Assembly: GCA_002724895.1 (NCBI GenBank)
Contig: PBQB01000004.1
Span: 20,082-36,983 of the forward strand
Direction: 5' to 3'
DNA: 16,902 bases
Origin: Flavobacteriales bacterium
GTDB taxonomy: Bacteria > Bacteroidota > Bacteroidia > Flavobacteriales > BACL11
Made by a program: the position numbers and the translations under genes. The notes under the pieces are model-generated. The model did no database searches, was not told the DNA's origin, and was given only the letters and a program-made list of their open reading frames with translations. Positions 7,511-15,520 of the stretch are shown one piece after another. Within the stretch, counting starts at the first letter, position 1, and each line of letters begins with the position of its first letter.

Positions 7511-8403
7511 GTATAATTACAGTCACTTTTAATTCAGAAAAAGTGTTAGAGCCTTTTTTGACATGTATACAAAATCAGAATTATAAAAATTATATTTTAG
7601 TAATTGTTGATAATGATTCAAGTGACTTAACATTAGATATTTTGAATCAACAATTTGACAATAGGATTAAAACAATTAAAAACAACTCTAATTTAGGTGT
7701 TGCCAAGGCTAATAATCAAGGTGTAGATGTTGCTTTAAATAAAAAGTGTGACAAAATACTATTTTTAAATAATGATGTTGAGTTTTCTAATTCGTTTTTA
7801 AGAAACTTAGTTGAAGCTCAACGTAAAATAGGTTGTAGTTTAATAGCTCCTAAAATGATGTATTTTAAAAATCCAAAATATATTTGGTATGCTGGAGCTT
7901 GGTTTGTTAAAAACAAGGGTTTTTTACCAATACATAGAGGAATAAATGAGCTAGACAAAGGTCAATATAATAATATAGCTAAGGTTGATTATGCGCCGAC
8001 TTGTTGCTTAATGTTAGATAAGCAAGTGATATATGACATTGGTTTAATGGATGAAAAATACTTTGTTTATTTTGACGATACAGATTTTGCTTATAGAATT
8101 TATAAAGATAAAAGACATCATATTTATTACTATCCAGATGAAGTATTATTGCACAAGGTTGGATCTCTAACAAAATCTTTTGTAAATAATAAAAAAATAA
8201 TAAGAGGTGATTTTTTTCTACAACAAAATACAAAAAATCATATTTATTTTTTAAAAAAAATAGGAGGTTTATTTTCTTATTTATTTATAGTTTGGTTATT
8301 TTTTAAAAATAATTTAAAATTTATATTTAATTCAGATATAAAAAAGGATTTTACTACTTTTTTATTGATAAATAGATCTTATTTTAAAGGATTAAAAATG
8401 TAA
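7498..8403 (+). CDS. Glycosyltransferase family 2 (rhamnosyltransferase-like)
   Basis: This GT-A fold transferase has 301 residues. The N-terminal strand IGIITVTFNS at 4-13 and VDNDSSD at 37-43 form the nucleotide-binding site. LNNDVEF at 90-96 holds the metal-binding motif in its NND form, and MDEKYFVYFDDTDF at 184-197 supplies the catalytic acidic residues (Asp193/Asp194). This layout is typical of inverting GT2 enzymes of the rhamnosyltransferase-like group, which add a sugar to a lipid-linked glycan at the cytoplasmic membrane. A hydrophobic C-terminal stretch at about 257-269 may help membrane association. The start overlaps the previous gene by 13 bases; it is kept because a later start would remove the first strand. 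The GT4 gene follows after two bases. Donor and acceptor are not known; a deoxysugar donor would fit the epimerase upstream. Confidence 0.9.
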   Translation: MDKIGIITVTFNSEKVLEPFLTCIQNQNYKNYILVIVDNDSSDLTLDILNQQFDNRIKTIKNNSNLGVAKANNQGVDVALNKKCDKILFLNNDVEFSNSFLRNLVEAQRKIGCSLIAPKMMYFKNPKYIWYAGAWFVKNKGFLPIHRGINELDKGQYNNIAKVDYAPTCCLMLDKQVIYDIGLMDEKYFVYFDDTDFAYRIYKDKRHHIYYYPDEVLLHKVGSLTKSFVNNKKIIRGDFFLQQNTKNHIYFLKKIGGLFSYLFIVWLFFKNNLKFIFNSDIKKDFTTFLLINRSYFKGLKM

Positions 8404-8405
8404 AA

Positions 8406-9542
8406 ATGAAAATAGCAATCATCGATACATTAGGAGCTCATGGAGGATCATTTCATTATTATACGTTTGGACAAGCTATTGGTTTAATTAATAGCGGGGT
8501 AGATGTTAGTGTTTATACAAACAAGAAGACACAAGATCCAAATATTAAAGGGCTTAATTTTTTTCAAACATATAATAATTTATTTGTTGGAAATTCAAAA
8601 TTTTTAAATGGTTATAGATGGATTTCTGGAACTATCAAATCTGTTTTGCATGCAAAATTTAATCGAATTTCTATTTTTCATTTCCATATTTTTCATACTG
8701 ATATGCTTGTCCTGTTTAATTTATTGTTTGTGAAATTACTTCTTGGTAAAATTGTGCTAACAATTCATGATGTTAATTCATTTTCATCTAGAAGTGAAAA
8801 TAGTATTTTTAATAAATTAGTTTATAAATTAGGAAATGTAATTTTAACTCATAATAGATTTAGTTTGAATGAGTTAAATAAAATAGATATTGTAGAGTCT
8901 ATATTTATTATTCCACATGGAAATTATTTGCCATTTATAAGTAAAAAACATACACAAAAAAAAGCTAAAGAATACTTTAAAATTTCTCCAAATAAGAAGG
9001 TTCTACTTTTTTTTGGAATGATTAAAAAAGTTAAAGGATTAGAAATATTATTAAAAGCATTTAAAAATGTTGTGAAAAAAAATAATGATATCGTGTTAAT
9101 TATTGCAGGTAAAGTTTGGAAGAATGATTTTTCATTATATCAAAGTATAATAGATAAAAATAATTTAAATGAATATTGTATAATTCATAATCGATTTATT
9201 GCTCAAGAAAAAGTTTCTCTTTATTATAATGTTGCTGATTTAGTTGTTTTGCCATACAAAAAAATCTATCAAAGTGGAGTTATGTTGATGGCAATGAGTT
9301 ATGATGTTCCAGTTTTAGCTTCGGATTTGCCTCCTATTAAAGAAATGATTGATGACGAAGTTAATGGTTTTTTATTTGCTTCTGAAGATACTGATGCATT
9401 ATCAAATAAGTTAAATGATATATTATTAAAACCAAAGTTATTAGAAAGTGTTAAAATTAATGCTAATAAACTTATAAAGCAAAAATTTTGTTGGAATACG
9501 ATTGGTGCTCAAACCAAATCAGCTTACGAATCGATACAATAA
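8406..9542 (+). CDS. Glycosyltransferase family 4
   Basis: This GT-B fold, retaining-type transferase has 378 residues. The N-terminal domain begins MKIAIIDTLGAHGGSFHYY, with the glycine-rich loop that contacts the acceptor and donor. The C-terminal domain starts near FFGMIKKVKGLEILLKAF, and the donor-binding region is VVLPYKKIYQSGVMLMAMS followed by PVLASDLPPIKEM. In the usual E-x7-E motif the first glutamate is replaced by the QSG variant seen in a subset of GT4 enzymes. No signal peptide or membrane segment is seen. It would add a further sugar of the repeat unit. It starts two bases after the GT2 stop, and no Shine-Dalgarno sequence is present. The sugar specificity cannot be deduced. Confidence 0.9.
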   Translation: MKIAIIDTLGAHGGSFHYYTFGQAIGLINSGVDVSVYTNKKTQDPNIKGLNFFQTYNNLFVGNSKFLNGYRWISGTIKSVLHAKFNRISIFHFHIFHTDMLVLFNLLFVKLLLGKIVLTIHDVNSFSSRSENSIFNKLVYKLGNVILTHNRFSLNELNKIDIVESIFIIPHGNYLPFISKKHTQKKAKEYFKISPNKKVLLFFGMIKKVKGLEILLKAFKNVVKKNNDIVLIIAGKVWKNDFSLYQSIIDKNNLNEYCIIHNRFIAQEKVSLYYNVADLVVLPYKKIYQSGVMLMAMSYDVPVLASDLPPIKEMIDDEVNGFLFASEDTDALSNKLNDILLKPKLLESVKINANKLIKQKFCWNTIGAQTKSAYESIQ

Positions 9543-9547
9543 TTTTG
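9540..9547 (+). promoter_or_regulatory. Possible -7 promoter box before gmhA
   Basis: TAATTTTG is an exact match to the Bacteroidota -7 consensus TAnnTTTG and ends 14 bases before the gmhA start codon. There is no TTTG at the matching upstream distance, so this is half a promoter. The motif is also not rare in DNA this AT-rich. It could give extra transcription of gmhA within the operon. Confidence 0.3.
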
Positions 9548-9561
9548 TATTTTAGCACAAA

Positions 9562-10137
9562 ATGAATAATATAATTAAAAATTCTTTAAAAAATTCTCTA
9601 GAAACTAATAGAAAATTACTTCAAGATGATCAAATTCATGATAATATAATATTGATTGCTAGATTATGTTTAGATGCTTTTGAATCAGGAAATAAGCTTT
9701 TACTTTGTGGTAATGGAGGCTCTGCCTCTGATGCGCAACACATCGCTTCAGAGTTAAGTGGGCGTTTTTATAAAGATAGATCTCCATTAAATGCGCAAGC
9801 GTTACATGTTAATTCATCTTACATGACAGCTGTAGCAAATGATTATGGATTTTCTAAGACATATGAAAGATCTGTTCAAGCATTTGGTAAAAAAGGAGAT
9901 ATTCTAATTGGCATTTCTACTTCTGGTAATTCTTCAAATGTTATTAATGCAATTAAAATTGCAAAAGAAAAAAAACTTATAACAGTTGGTTTTACAGGTA
10001 TTGATGGTGGTAAGTTAAATAATATCTGTGATTATATTATTAAGATACCATCTAATGATACGGCTAGAATTCAAGAAGGACATATATTAATTGGTCATAT
10101 TATGTGCGAACTGATTGAAAAATCCCTGTTTTCTTAA
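9562..10137 (+). CDS. gmhA: D-sedoheptulose-7-phosphate isomerase
   Basis: GmhA converts sedoheptulose 7-phosphate to D-glycero-D-manno-heptose 7-phosphate, the first step towards the activated heptose used in LPS cores and some capsules. This single SIS-domain protein has 191 residues, the normal size. It shows the sugar-phosphate motifs CGNGGSASDAQH (49-60) and GISTSGNSSN (117-126), the stretch TAVANDYGF (89-97), and RIQEGH (169-174). The zinc ligands expected from E. coli GmhA (H61, E65, Q172, H180) correspond here to His60, Glu64, Gln171 and His179, all present. It lies 19 bases after the GT4 gene at the end of the glycan operon. No kinase, phosphatase or nucleotidyltransferase for the later heptose steps is in the window, so the heptose may be made with genes elsewhere. 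The product name is close to certain; the pathway role is inferred. Confidence 0.92.
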   Translation: MNNIIKNSLKNSLETNRKLLQDDQIHDNIILIARLCLDAFESGNKLLLCGNGGSASDAQHIASELSGRFYKDRSPLNAQALHVNSSYMTAVANDYGFSKTYERSVQAFGKKGDILIGISTSGNSSNVINAIKIAKEKKLITVGFTGIDGGKLNNICDYIIKIPSNDTARIQEGHILIGHIMCELIEKSLFS

Positions 10138-10250
10138 AAAATTAATTTTTAAAATTTTTCATAATAGTTAAAGAAGTTTAGTATTTATAAATCTACTGAT
10201 TGATCTTTTTTTAATAATTTCTTTATTTTTACATAAAATAAATAATTATT
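10138..10250 (+). promoter_or_regulatory. AT-rich spacer between the two glycan operons; weak promoter candidate
   Basis: This is the largest gap within the + strand block (113 bases), so a promoter for the downstream wecA-like operon is expected here. The best candidate is TTG at 10200-10202 and TATTTTTA at 10224-10231, 21 bases apart; the second box misses the final G of TAnnTTTG. Just after the gmhA stop, the self-complementary AAAAATTAATTTTT could form a weak hairpin, but no GC-rich stem typical of an intrinsic terminator is seen. Confidence 0.3.
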
Positions 10251-11294
10251 ATGCCTCAATATTTAGACATACTTTTTATTTTTTTTACTGCATTTATCAT
10301 TGCTTTTGTTTCAATACCGAAAGTAATATCTCTAGCAGAAAAACTTAGATTATTTGCACCAAAAGTAAAAAGAGCATCCCACAAAGGAAAAATTCCAAGT
10401 CTTGGAGGTGTTGCTATTTTTATTTCAATTTTGATATCATTACTTTGTTGGACTGAGTTAACAAATACAAATTATATTATTTTAAGCTTAATTATTATTT
10501 TTTTTGTTGGTGTTATAGACGATTTAGTTTCCCTTTCTCCAACAAAAAAAATATTAGGTCAAATAATTTCTATAGGAATAATAATTTTTTTTGAAGAATT
10601 ATATATAGATAATTTTCATGGTGTTTTAGGAATACATGAAATACCCTATTATGCGGGAGTATTATTTACATTGTTTGTTGTGGTTGTAATTACAAATGCA
10701 TATAATTTGATTGATGGAGTTGATGCTTTGGCAGGAAGTTTGGGAGTAGTTTCTAGCATTGCTTTTGGCATTTCAGCGATATTAATGAATCAAACTGAAA
10801 TAACATTAGTTTCTTTTACATTGGCCGGATCCTTATTAGGTTTTATTCATTACAATAAATATCCTGCAAAAATATTTATGGGAGATACTGGCTCTTTAGT
10901 TGTAGGTATGGTTTTATCTATCTTAGCTATTAATTTGATAAAGCATGGAATAGTTATACAAGACTTGCATTATCCAAAAAAAGGTCCTTTTCTATCTATT
11001 GTCTTCCTATCAATACCACTTTTTGATTCCTTAAGAGTATTTATCAGTAGAGTTTTTAGGGGTAAAAATCCATTATATGCAGCTAGAGATCATATTCATC
11101 ATGCTCTTTTAGATTTAAATTTTGGACATAAATTTACAACATTAACATTGTTGTTTTTGTCTATTATTATTATTGTAATAAGTTATTTTATTATACACAT
11201 TAATATAAATATTGCTATTTCACTAATTGCTTGTATTATGTTTATATTTTTATTAACTCCATTCTATATTTTAAGAAAAAATAAAAATGATTAG
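10251..11294 (+). CDS. Polyprenyl-phosphate HexNAc-1-phosphate transferase (WecA/TagO/Rfe-like)
   Basis: This membrane enzyme would start lipid-linked glycan synthesis by moving a sugar-1-phosphate, usually GlcNAc-1-P, from its UDP form to undecaprenyl phosphate on the cytoplasmic side. It has 347 residues and around ten membrane segments. Family motifs are in the expected order: GVIDDL with Asp90/Asp91, NAYNLIDGVDAL at 149-160, FMGDTGSL at 209-216, and RDHIHH at 279-284. The HIHH tetrad separates WecA-type enzymes from MraY. It begins a second operon after a 113-base spacer and its 3' end overlaps the Wzi/RemB-like gene by 8 bases. It could serve the sulfated glycan upstream, an O-antigen, or both. 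Substrate sugar is inferred from the family. Confidence 0.92.
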   Translation: MPQYLDILFIFFTAFIIAFVSIPKVISLAEKLRLFAPKVKRASHKGKIPSLGGVAIFISILISLLCWTELTNTNYIILSLIIIFFVGVIDDLVSLSPTKKILGQIISIGIIIFFEELYIDNFHGVLGIHEIPYYAGVLFTLFVVVVITNAYNLIDGVDALAGSLGVVSSIAFGISAILMNQTEITLVSFTLAGSLLGFIHYNKYPAKIFMGDTGSLVVGMVLSILAINLIKHGIVIQDLHYPKKGPFLSIVFLSIPLFDSLRVFISRVFRGKNPLYAARDHIHHALLDLNFGHKFTTLTLLFLSIIIIVISYFIIHININIAISLIACIMFIFLLTPFYILRKNKND

Positions 11295-12936
11295 AGCAAT
11301 ATTTTTTTTATTTTTTATTTTTTCAACACCACAAGTTAAATGTCAACATGACAACTTTTTCTTAGGAAATGATTATTTTTTTAATATTGAAAAAAAGATT
11401 CTAACTAATGATATAAATCATCATATTTCATTTAAACCATTAGTAAAATCTGATTTTAATATTGACTATCCAAATGGTTTGTTTTCTGATATTAATCAAA
11501 CACAAAAGAAAAGCTGGTTATACAGAAAACTTTTTTTAGAACATCTTTTTGTTTACAATGAAGAAAATTATAATATATATTGCTCTCCTATTTTTGATTT
11601 AACGCTTGGAAGAGAAAAGTTAAATCAACAAAAAATTTATACTAATACAAGAGGATATATCGTTTATGGAAATATAGGTCAAAAAATTTCTTTTTTTAGT
11701 TCTTTTAGAGAAAATCAAGCTGTTTTTCAAAGTTATTTAAGAAATTTTATAAATGAAAAAAATGTAGTTCCTGGTCAAGGATTTGCTAGAAGATTTAAAG
11801 ATGTAGGATTTGATTATGCAATTGCTTCAGGATACGTCTCAATTCGTCCTTCTGATTTATTTGTTATACAGTTTGGTCATGGTAAACATTTTGTTGGTGA
11901 TGGTTACAGGTCATTACTTTTATCTGATAATTCATTTAACTATCCATTTTTGAGAGTGCAAACTAGTTTAGGTAAATTACATTACACAAACCTATTTGCT
12001 GAACTACAAGATATTAGTTATTTTGCAACTAACTCAATAGAAAATGTAGATCAAATGGGATACCCAAAAAAATATATGTCATCTCATTATCTGAGTTTGA
12101 ATTTGTTTGAAAATTTAAATTTATCTTTTTTTGAATCTATAATTTGGAGAGTTAATCATGCTCCTGGAAATAGAGGTTTTGATGTTAATTATCTCAACCC
12201 CATTATCTTTCTTAGACCAATTGAGTTTTCACTCAACTCTCCTGACAATGTATTGATAGGACTAAACGCAAAATATAAAATAAATTATAAATCATATGCT
12301 TATTCACAATTGATTTTAGATGAATTTAGTTTAAATGATTTGAGAAAGAATAATGATTTTTGGGCAAATAAGTATGGGTATCAATTAGGTTTCAAGTCAT
12401 ATGATATTTTGAATTTAGACATGACATCATTTCAAATAGAGTATAATTATGTTAGGCCATATACATATGCTCACCATAATCCTCAACAAAATTATGGACA
12501 TTATAATCAGTCACTTGCTCATCCACTAGGAGCTAATTTTTCAGAGTTAGTATCTATTCTAAGATATAAATATAAGAGATTAGGTTTTCAGTTAAAGCAT
12601 ATTATTGCAAAATATGGATCATCCTTTTCTAATAATACAGTATCATATGGTAATGATATTTTTATGTCTACTGGAGATTATGCTGAAACTCAAGGCTTGC
12701 AAAATATTGGTAGTGGAAGACCATCTGATTTTGGAATAGAAATGTATCAGGGGAACTTGTCAAGATTAAATTATACACAGCTTAATTTTTCTTATTTGAT
12801 TAATCCTCATACTAACTTAAAATTTGTTTTAAGTTTAGGAAAAAGAACTTTTAAAGATGAAGAATCAGAAAATATATCTGATTATTTTACTTTTGGATTT
12901 AAGAGTGATTTGTTTAATAATTATTACGATTTTTAA
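11287..12936 (+). CDS. Outer-membrane beta-barrel, capsule-assembly Wzi / gliding RemB-like
   Basis: This is a 549-residue exported protein. A signal peptide covers about residues 1-19 (hydrophobic core AIFFLFFIF) with no obvious lipobox. The mature part has many alternating hydrophobic and aromatic strands and ends in an aromatic residue (NNYYDF), as outer-membrane barrels often do. A conserved block, FGHGKHFVGDGYRSLLLSD at 196-214, matches what I recall of Bacteroidota proteins annotated as Wzi-like capsule assembly or 'gliding motility protein RemB'. Wzi proteins bind capsule glycan at the cell surface. Its position after a WecA-like gene, with overlaps on both sides (8 bases upstream, TAATG downstream), supports a role in surface-glycan attachment. 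Whether it serves capsule or motility cannot be told from sequence. Confidence 0.65.
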   Translation: MIRAIFFLFFIFSTPQVKCQHDNFFLGNDYFFNIEKKILTNDINHHISFKPLVKSDFNIDYPNGLFSDINQTQKKSWLYRKLFLEHLFVYNEENYNIYCSPIFDLTLGREKLNQQKIYTNTRGYIVYGNIGQKISFFSSFRENQAVFQSYLRNFINEKNVVPGQGFARRFKDVGFDYAIASGYVSIRPSDLFVIQFGHGKHFVGDGYRSLLLSDNSFNYPFLRVQTSLGKLHYTNLFAELQDISYFATNSIENVDQMGYPKKYMSSHYLSLNLFENLNLSFFESIIWRVNHAPGNRGFDVNYLNPIIFLRPIEFSLNSPDNVLIGLNAKYKINYKSYAYSQLILDEFSLNDLRKNNDFWANKYGYQLGFKSYDILNLDMTSFQIEYNYVRPYTYAHHNPQQNYGHYNQSLAHPLGANFSELVSILRYKYKRLGFQLKHIIAKYGSSFSNNTVSYGNDIFMSTGDYAETQGLQNIGSGRPSDFGIEMYQGNLSRLNYTQLNFSYLINPHTNLKFVLSLGKRTFKDEESENISDYFTFGFKSDLFNNYYDF

Positions 12937-13598
12937 TGGCGTATATTTTAGCAATCGAAACATCTACCAAGAATTGTTCAGTATCGTTGTTTAAGAGAGA
13001 AAAATTACTCTTAACAAAAGAAGAAGCGTCTGATAAATATTCTCATAATGAGAAACTAACTATTTTTATTAAGCAATTGTTAAGTCAATTAAAAATTGAA
13101 ATTAAACAATTAGATGCAGTTGCTATAGGTAAGGGACCAGGATCATATACTGGACTAAGAATTGGGACAGCAACAGCAAAAGGTTTATGTTATTCTTTAA
13201 ATATCCCACTGATTAGTGTTTGTTCATTAAAGGCAATGGCTTTTTCTATGTCTAGAGAGTCAAAATATAAAATATTTTGTCCAATGATTGATGCAAAAAG
13301 AATGGAAGTATTTTCAGCAATCTATGATTCTAATAATGTTGAGTTACGTGAAGTAAAAGCAGATATTGTTAATGAGAAAACTTACAAGCCATTTCTATCA
13401 GAAAAGATGTTGTTTTTTGGAGATGGGGCAATCAAGTGTAAAGAAGTGATTAACAATAAAAACGCACAATTTCTTGAAAATATTTTCCCGTCTTCAAGAG
13501 ATTTTGGATTTTTAGCTCATCAAAAATTTATTAATAAAGAATTTGAAGACATAGCTTATTTTGAACCTTTTTATTTAAAAGATTTTATAAAGGGATAA
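12936..13598 (+). CDS. tsaB: tRNA threonylcarbamoyladenosine biosynthesis protein TsaB
   Basis: TsaB is the scaffold partner of TsaD in the cytoplasmic complex that, with TsaE and TsaC, makes t6A at position 37 of ANN-decoding tRNAs. The protein has 220 residues, the usual size. It begins AYILAIETSTKNCSVSLF, an ASKHA-fold phosphate-1 loop, and has the family signature GKGPGSYTGLRIG at 65-77. The C terminus ends with AYFEPFYLKDF, a tail common in Bacteroidota TsaB. Its ATG overlaps the stop of the Wzi/RemB-like gene (TAATG), so a housekeeping gene is translationally linked to a surface-protein gene. It is convergent with the helicase gene, with 20 bases between the stops. Confidence 0.93.
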   Translation: MAYILAIETSTKNCSVSLFKREKLLLTKEEASDKYSHNEKLTIFIKQLLSQLKIEIKQLDAVAIGKGPGSYTGLRIGTATAKGLCYSLNIPLISVCSLKAMAFSMSRESKYKIFCPMIDAKRMEVFSAIYDSNNVELREVKADIVNEKTYKPFLSEKMLFFGDGAIKCKEVINNKNAQFLENIFPSSRDFGFLAHQKFINKEFEDIAYFEPFYLKDFIKG

Positions 13599-13606
13599 TG
13601 ATTATC
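13594..13606. repeat. Small palindrome between convergent genes
   Basis: GATAATGATTATC is a perfect 6-base inverted repeat around one central base that overlaps the tsaB stop codon and sits between two convergent genes. It has low GC and lacks a strong stem, so a role as a bidirectional terminator is only a weak possibility. No better terminator was found in the 20-base gap. Confidence 0.2.
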
Positions 13607-13618
13607 ATCAATTTTATG

Positions 13619-15382
13619 CTACTTTGTTGCCTTAAATCTTTCTTTGAAAGATTTTGAGTTATTTTTTTTTCCTTTTTTAGATTTATTCTTTTTCTTTCTT
13701 TGGATATTTTCAAAAGAATTTATTTTATCTTTTATCTTTTTCCTTTTAGTTGATTTTTTGCTTGGCTCTTGAGATACTTCAACAGTTATGTGATTTCCTC
13801 TCCAGTTTGCCTTTTTCATTCCTTTTAGTATTTCATTTTCAAATTCAGATGGGATTTCAAAAAATGAGAATCTACGCATGATATCAATTTTTCCTATCGG
13901 AATATTTCTTTTTCTTGTGTATTCATTAATCAGTCCAATTAAATTATGAGTTTGCATTTCTTGTGCTTTGCCTATATTGATAAAAAATCTTGTGTGTCCT
14001 TCTTCAGCATATCCTTTTCTTTCTCCTCTTTTTCTTATGTTATTTTTTTGTTCTTTATTGTACTGAACGTTAAGGTCTGGAGCATTTTTATAGAAAGACA
14101 AAAAACGATTAAATTCAGTTGAAACAAAATGTTTTATAAGTTCTTCTTTTTTGAAGTGAGCTAATTTTTCTTCAATTGATGGTAAATATTTTTCTATTTG
14201 AGGATTTACTTTAGTTGATGTAACTTTATCAATTAGTTTCATTAATTGAATATGACAAATTTCATCTCCATTAGGAACTTGCATAATTTGTAAATCCCGT
14301 TTTATCATTTTTTCTATTGCCTTTAACTTTCTCCCTTCACGACTATGTGCAATAATAATGGATATTCCTTTCTTTCCAGCTCTACCAGTCCGTCCTGATC
14401 TATGTACATACACTTCATTGTCATCCGGTAAATTATAGTTTATTACATGAGTCAACTCATTAATATCAATACCTCTTGCAGCAACATCTGTCGCTACTAA
14501 AATTTGTATCTTTCTTTTTCGAAAACGTTCCATCACATGATCTCGTTGTGCTTGTGATAACTCACCATGAATTGCATCAGCATTATATCCATCTTGCATT
14601 AGTTTATCTGCTATGTTGCTAGTTTCTCTTCTTGTTCTACAAAATATAATTCCGTAAATATCTATGTTTACATCACATATTCTTCTTAAAGCTTTGTATT
14701 TGTCTTTTGCGTTTACAATATAATAATGATGATCTACATTTTTTACTCCTTCATTTCTTTTAGCAACTTCAATAGTTTTTGGGCTTGACATATATGCTTT
14801 GCTAATCTTCATAACTTCTTTTGGCATAGTCGCAGAAAACAATAAGGTTTGTTTTTTTGATGAAGTATTGGATAGTATTTTGTCAATATCTTCTTTAAAC
14901 CCCATATTTAACATTTCATCAGCTTCATCTAAAACTAAATACTCTATTTTATTTAGTTTTAAGACCTTTCTATTTATCAAATCTAAAGTTCTTCCTGGTG
15001 TTCCAACAACAATTTGTGCTCCTTCTTTTAGCGCTTTAATTTGACTATTAATGTTGGCCCCACCATATATAGAAACAATATTAATTTTTTTGATGTATTT
15101 TGAAAATGAGATTAAATCCTTCGTTATTTGCAAGCATAGTTCTCTAGTTGGGCATAGAATAATTGTTTGTGAAAATTTGGAATTATAATTAGTATTATTT
15201 ATTATTGGTAATCCAAACGCAGCGGTTTTGCCTGTTCCAGTTTGGGCTAGCGCAACCATATCAGTTATATTTTCTAACAAATAAGGAATAACCTTTTTTT
15301 GAACTGTTGTTGGTTCTTTAAAACCCAAATCTTCAATAGCTTTTTGAAGATTTTCATTTAGATTGATTTCAGAGAATTTCAT
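13619..15382 (-). CDS. deaD: DEAD-box ATP-dependent RNA helicase with DbpA-type RNA-binding domain (DeaD/CsdA-like)
   Basis: This cytoplasmic RNA helicase has 587 residues and acts in ribosome assembly, RNA decay or low-temperature growth. All core motifs are intact: the Q motif around Gln28, AQTGTGKT (46-53), PTREL (78-82), TPGR (128-131), DEAD (152-155), SAT (183-185), ATDVAARGID (297-306) and HRSGRTGR (327-334). A linker follows, then a DbpA-type RRM at about 463-537 (from TRFFINIGKAQ to HITVEVSQ). The last ~48 residues form a lysine/arginine-rich tail likely to bind RNA without sequence specificity. The length and layout fit DeaD/CsdA better than the shorter RhlE. The start codon is at 15380-15382 and the next gene on that side is divergent. 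The family is certain; the choice of DeaD as the name is likely. Confidence 0.9.
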   Translation of the reverse strand: MKFSEINLNENLQKAIEDLGFKEPTTVQKKVIPYLLENITDMVALAQTGTGKTAAFGLPIINNTNYNSKFSQTIILCPTRELCLQITKDLISFSKYIKKINIVSIYGGANINSQIKALKEGAQIVVGTPGRTLDLINRKVLKLNKIEYLVLDEADEMLNMGFKEDIDKILSNTSSKKQTLLFSATMPKEVMKISKAYMSSPKTIEVAKRNEGVKNVDHHYYIVNAKDKYKALRRICDVNIDIYGIIFCRTRRETSNIADKLMQDGYNADAIHGELSQAQRDHVMERFRKRKIQILVATDVAARGIDINELTHVINYNLPDDNEVYVHRSGRTGRAGKKGISIIIAHSREGRKLKAIEKMIKRDLQIMQVPNGDEICHIQLMKLIDKVTSTKVNPQIEKYLPSIEEKLAHFKKEELIKHFVSTEFNRFLSFYKNAPDLNVQYNKEQKNNIRKRGERKGYAEEGHTRFFINIGKAQEMQTHNLIGLINEYTRKRNIPIGKIDIMRRFSFFEIPSEFENEILKGMKKANWRGNHITVEVSQEPSKKSTKRKKIKDKINSFENIQRKKKNKSKKGKKNNSKSFKERFKATK

Positions 15383-15389
15383 TTTTTAG

Positions 15390-15397
15390 CAAAACTA
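15390..15397 (-). promoter_or_regulatory. Possible -7 promoter box for the DEAD-box helicase gene
   Basis: Read on the - strand this is TAGTTTTG, an exact match to TAnnTTTG, ending seven bases before the helicase start codon. Transcription from it would begin within a few bases of the ATG and give a nearly leaderless mRNA. No TTTG box is seen about 20 bases further upstream, so support is partial. Confidence 0.35.
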
Positions 15398-15470
15398 ATC
15401 TTATTATACAGAAATAGTTAATATTATGTGTAAATAATTTTAAAAAACAGATTAAATTTTTTACTTATTA

Positions 15471-15503
15471 TTTGATTTAGTAAAAAACCATTAGTTATTT
15501 TTG
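15471..15503 (+). promoter_or_regulatory. Bacteroidota-type promoter of gcvP
   Basis: TTTG at 15471-15474 is followed after 21 bases by TATTTTTG at 15496-15503. Both are exact matches to the Bacteroidota primary sigma-factor consensus (TTTG and TAnnTTTG), at normal spacing. The predicted start site near 15508-15510 leaves a leader of roughly 11-13 bases before the ATG at 15521. No riboswitch could fit in such a leader, so glycine-riboswitch control of gcvP from this promoter is not expected. Confidence 0.6.
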
Positions 15504-15520
15504 CAAAATAATTTTTTAAA

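Noticed and set aside
9543..9562. Inverted repeat TTTTGT/ACAAAA over the gmhA start region
   Set aside because: The stem is six bases with a short loop and low GC; such repeats are expected by chance at this base composition. It could be an operator but nothing else supports that.
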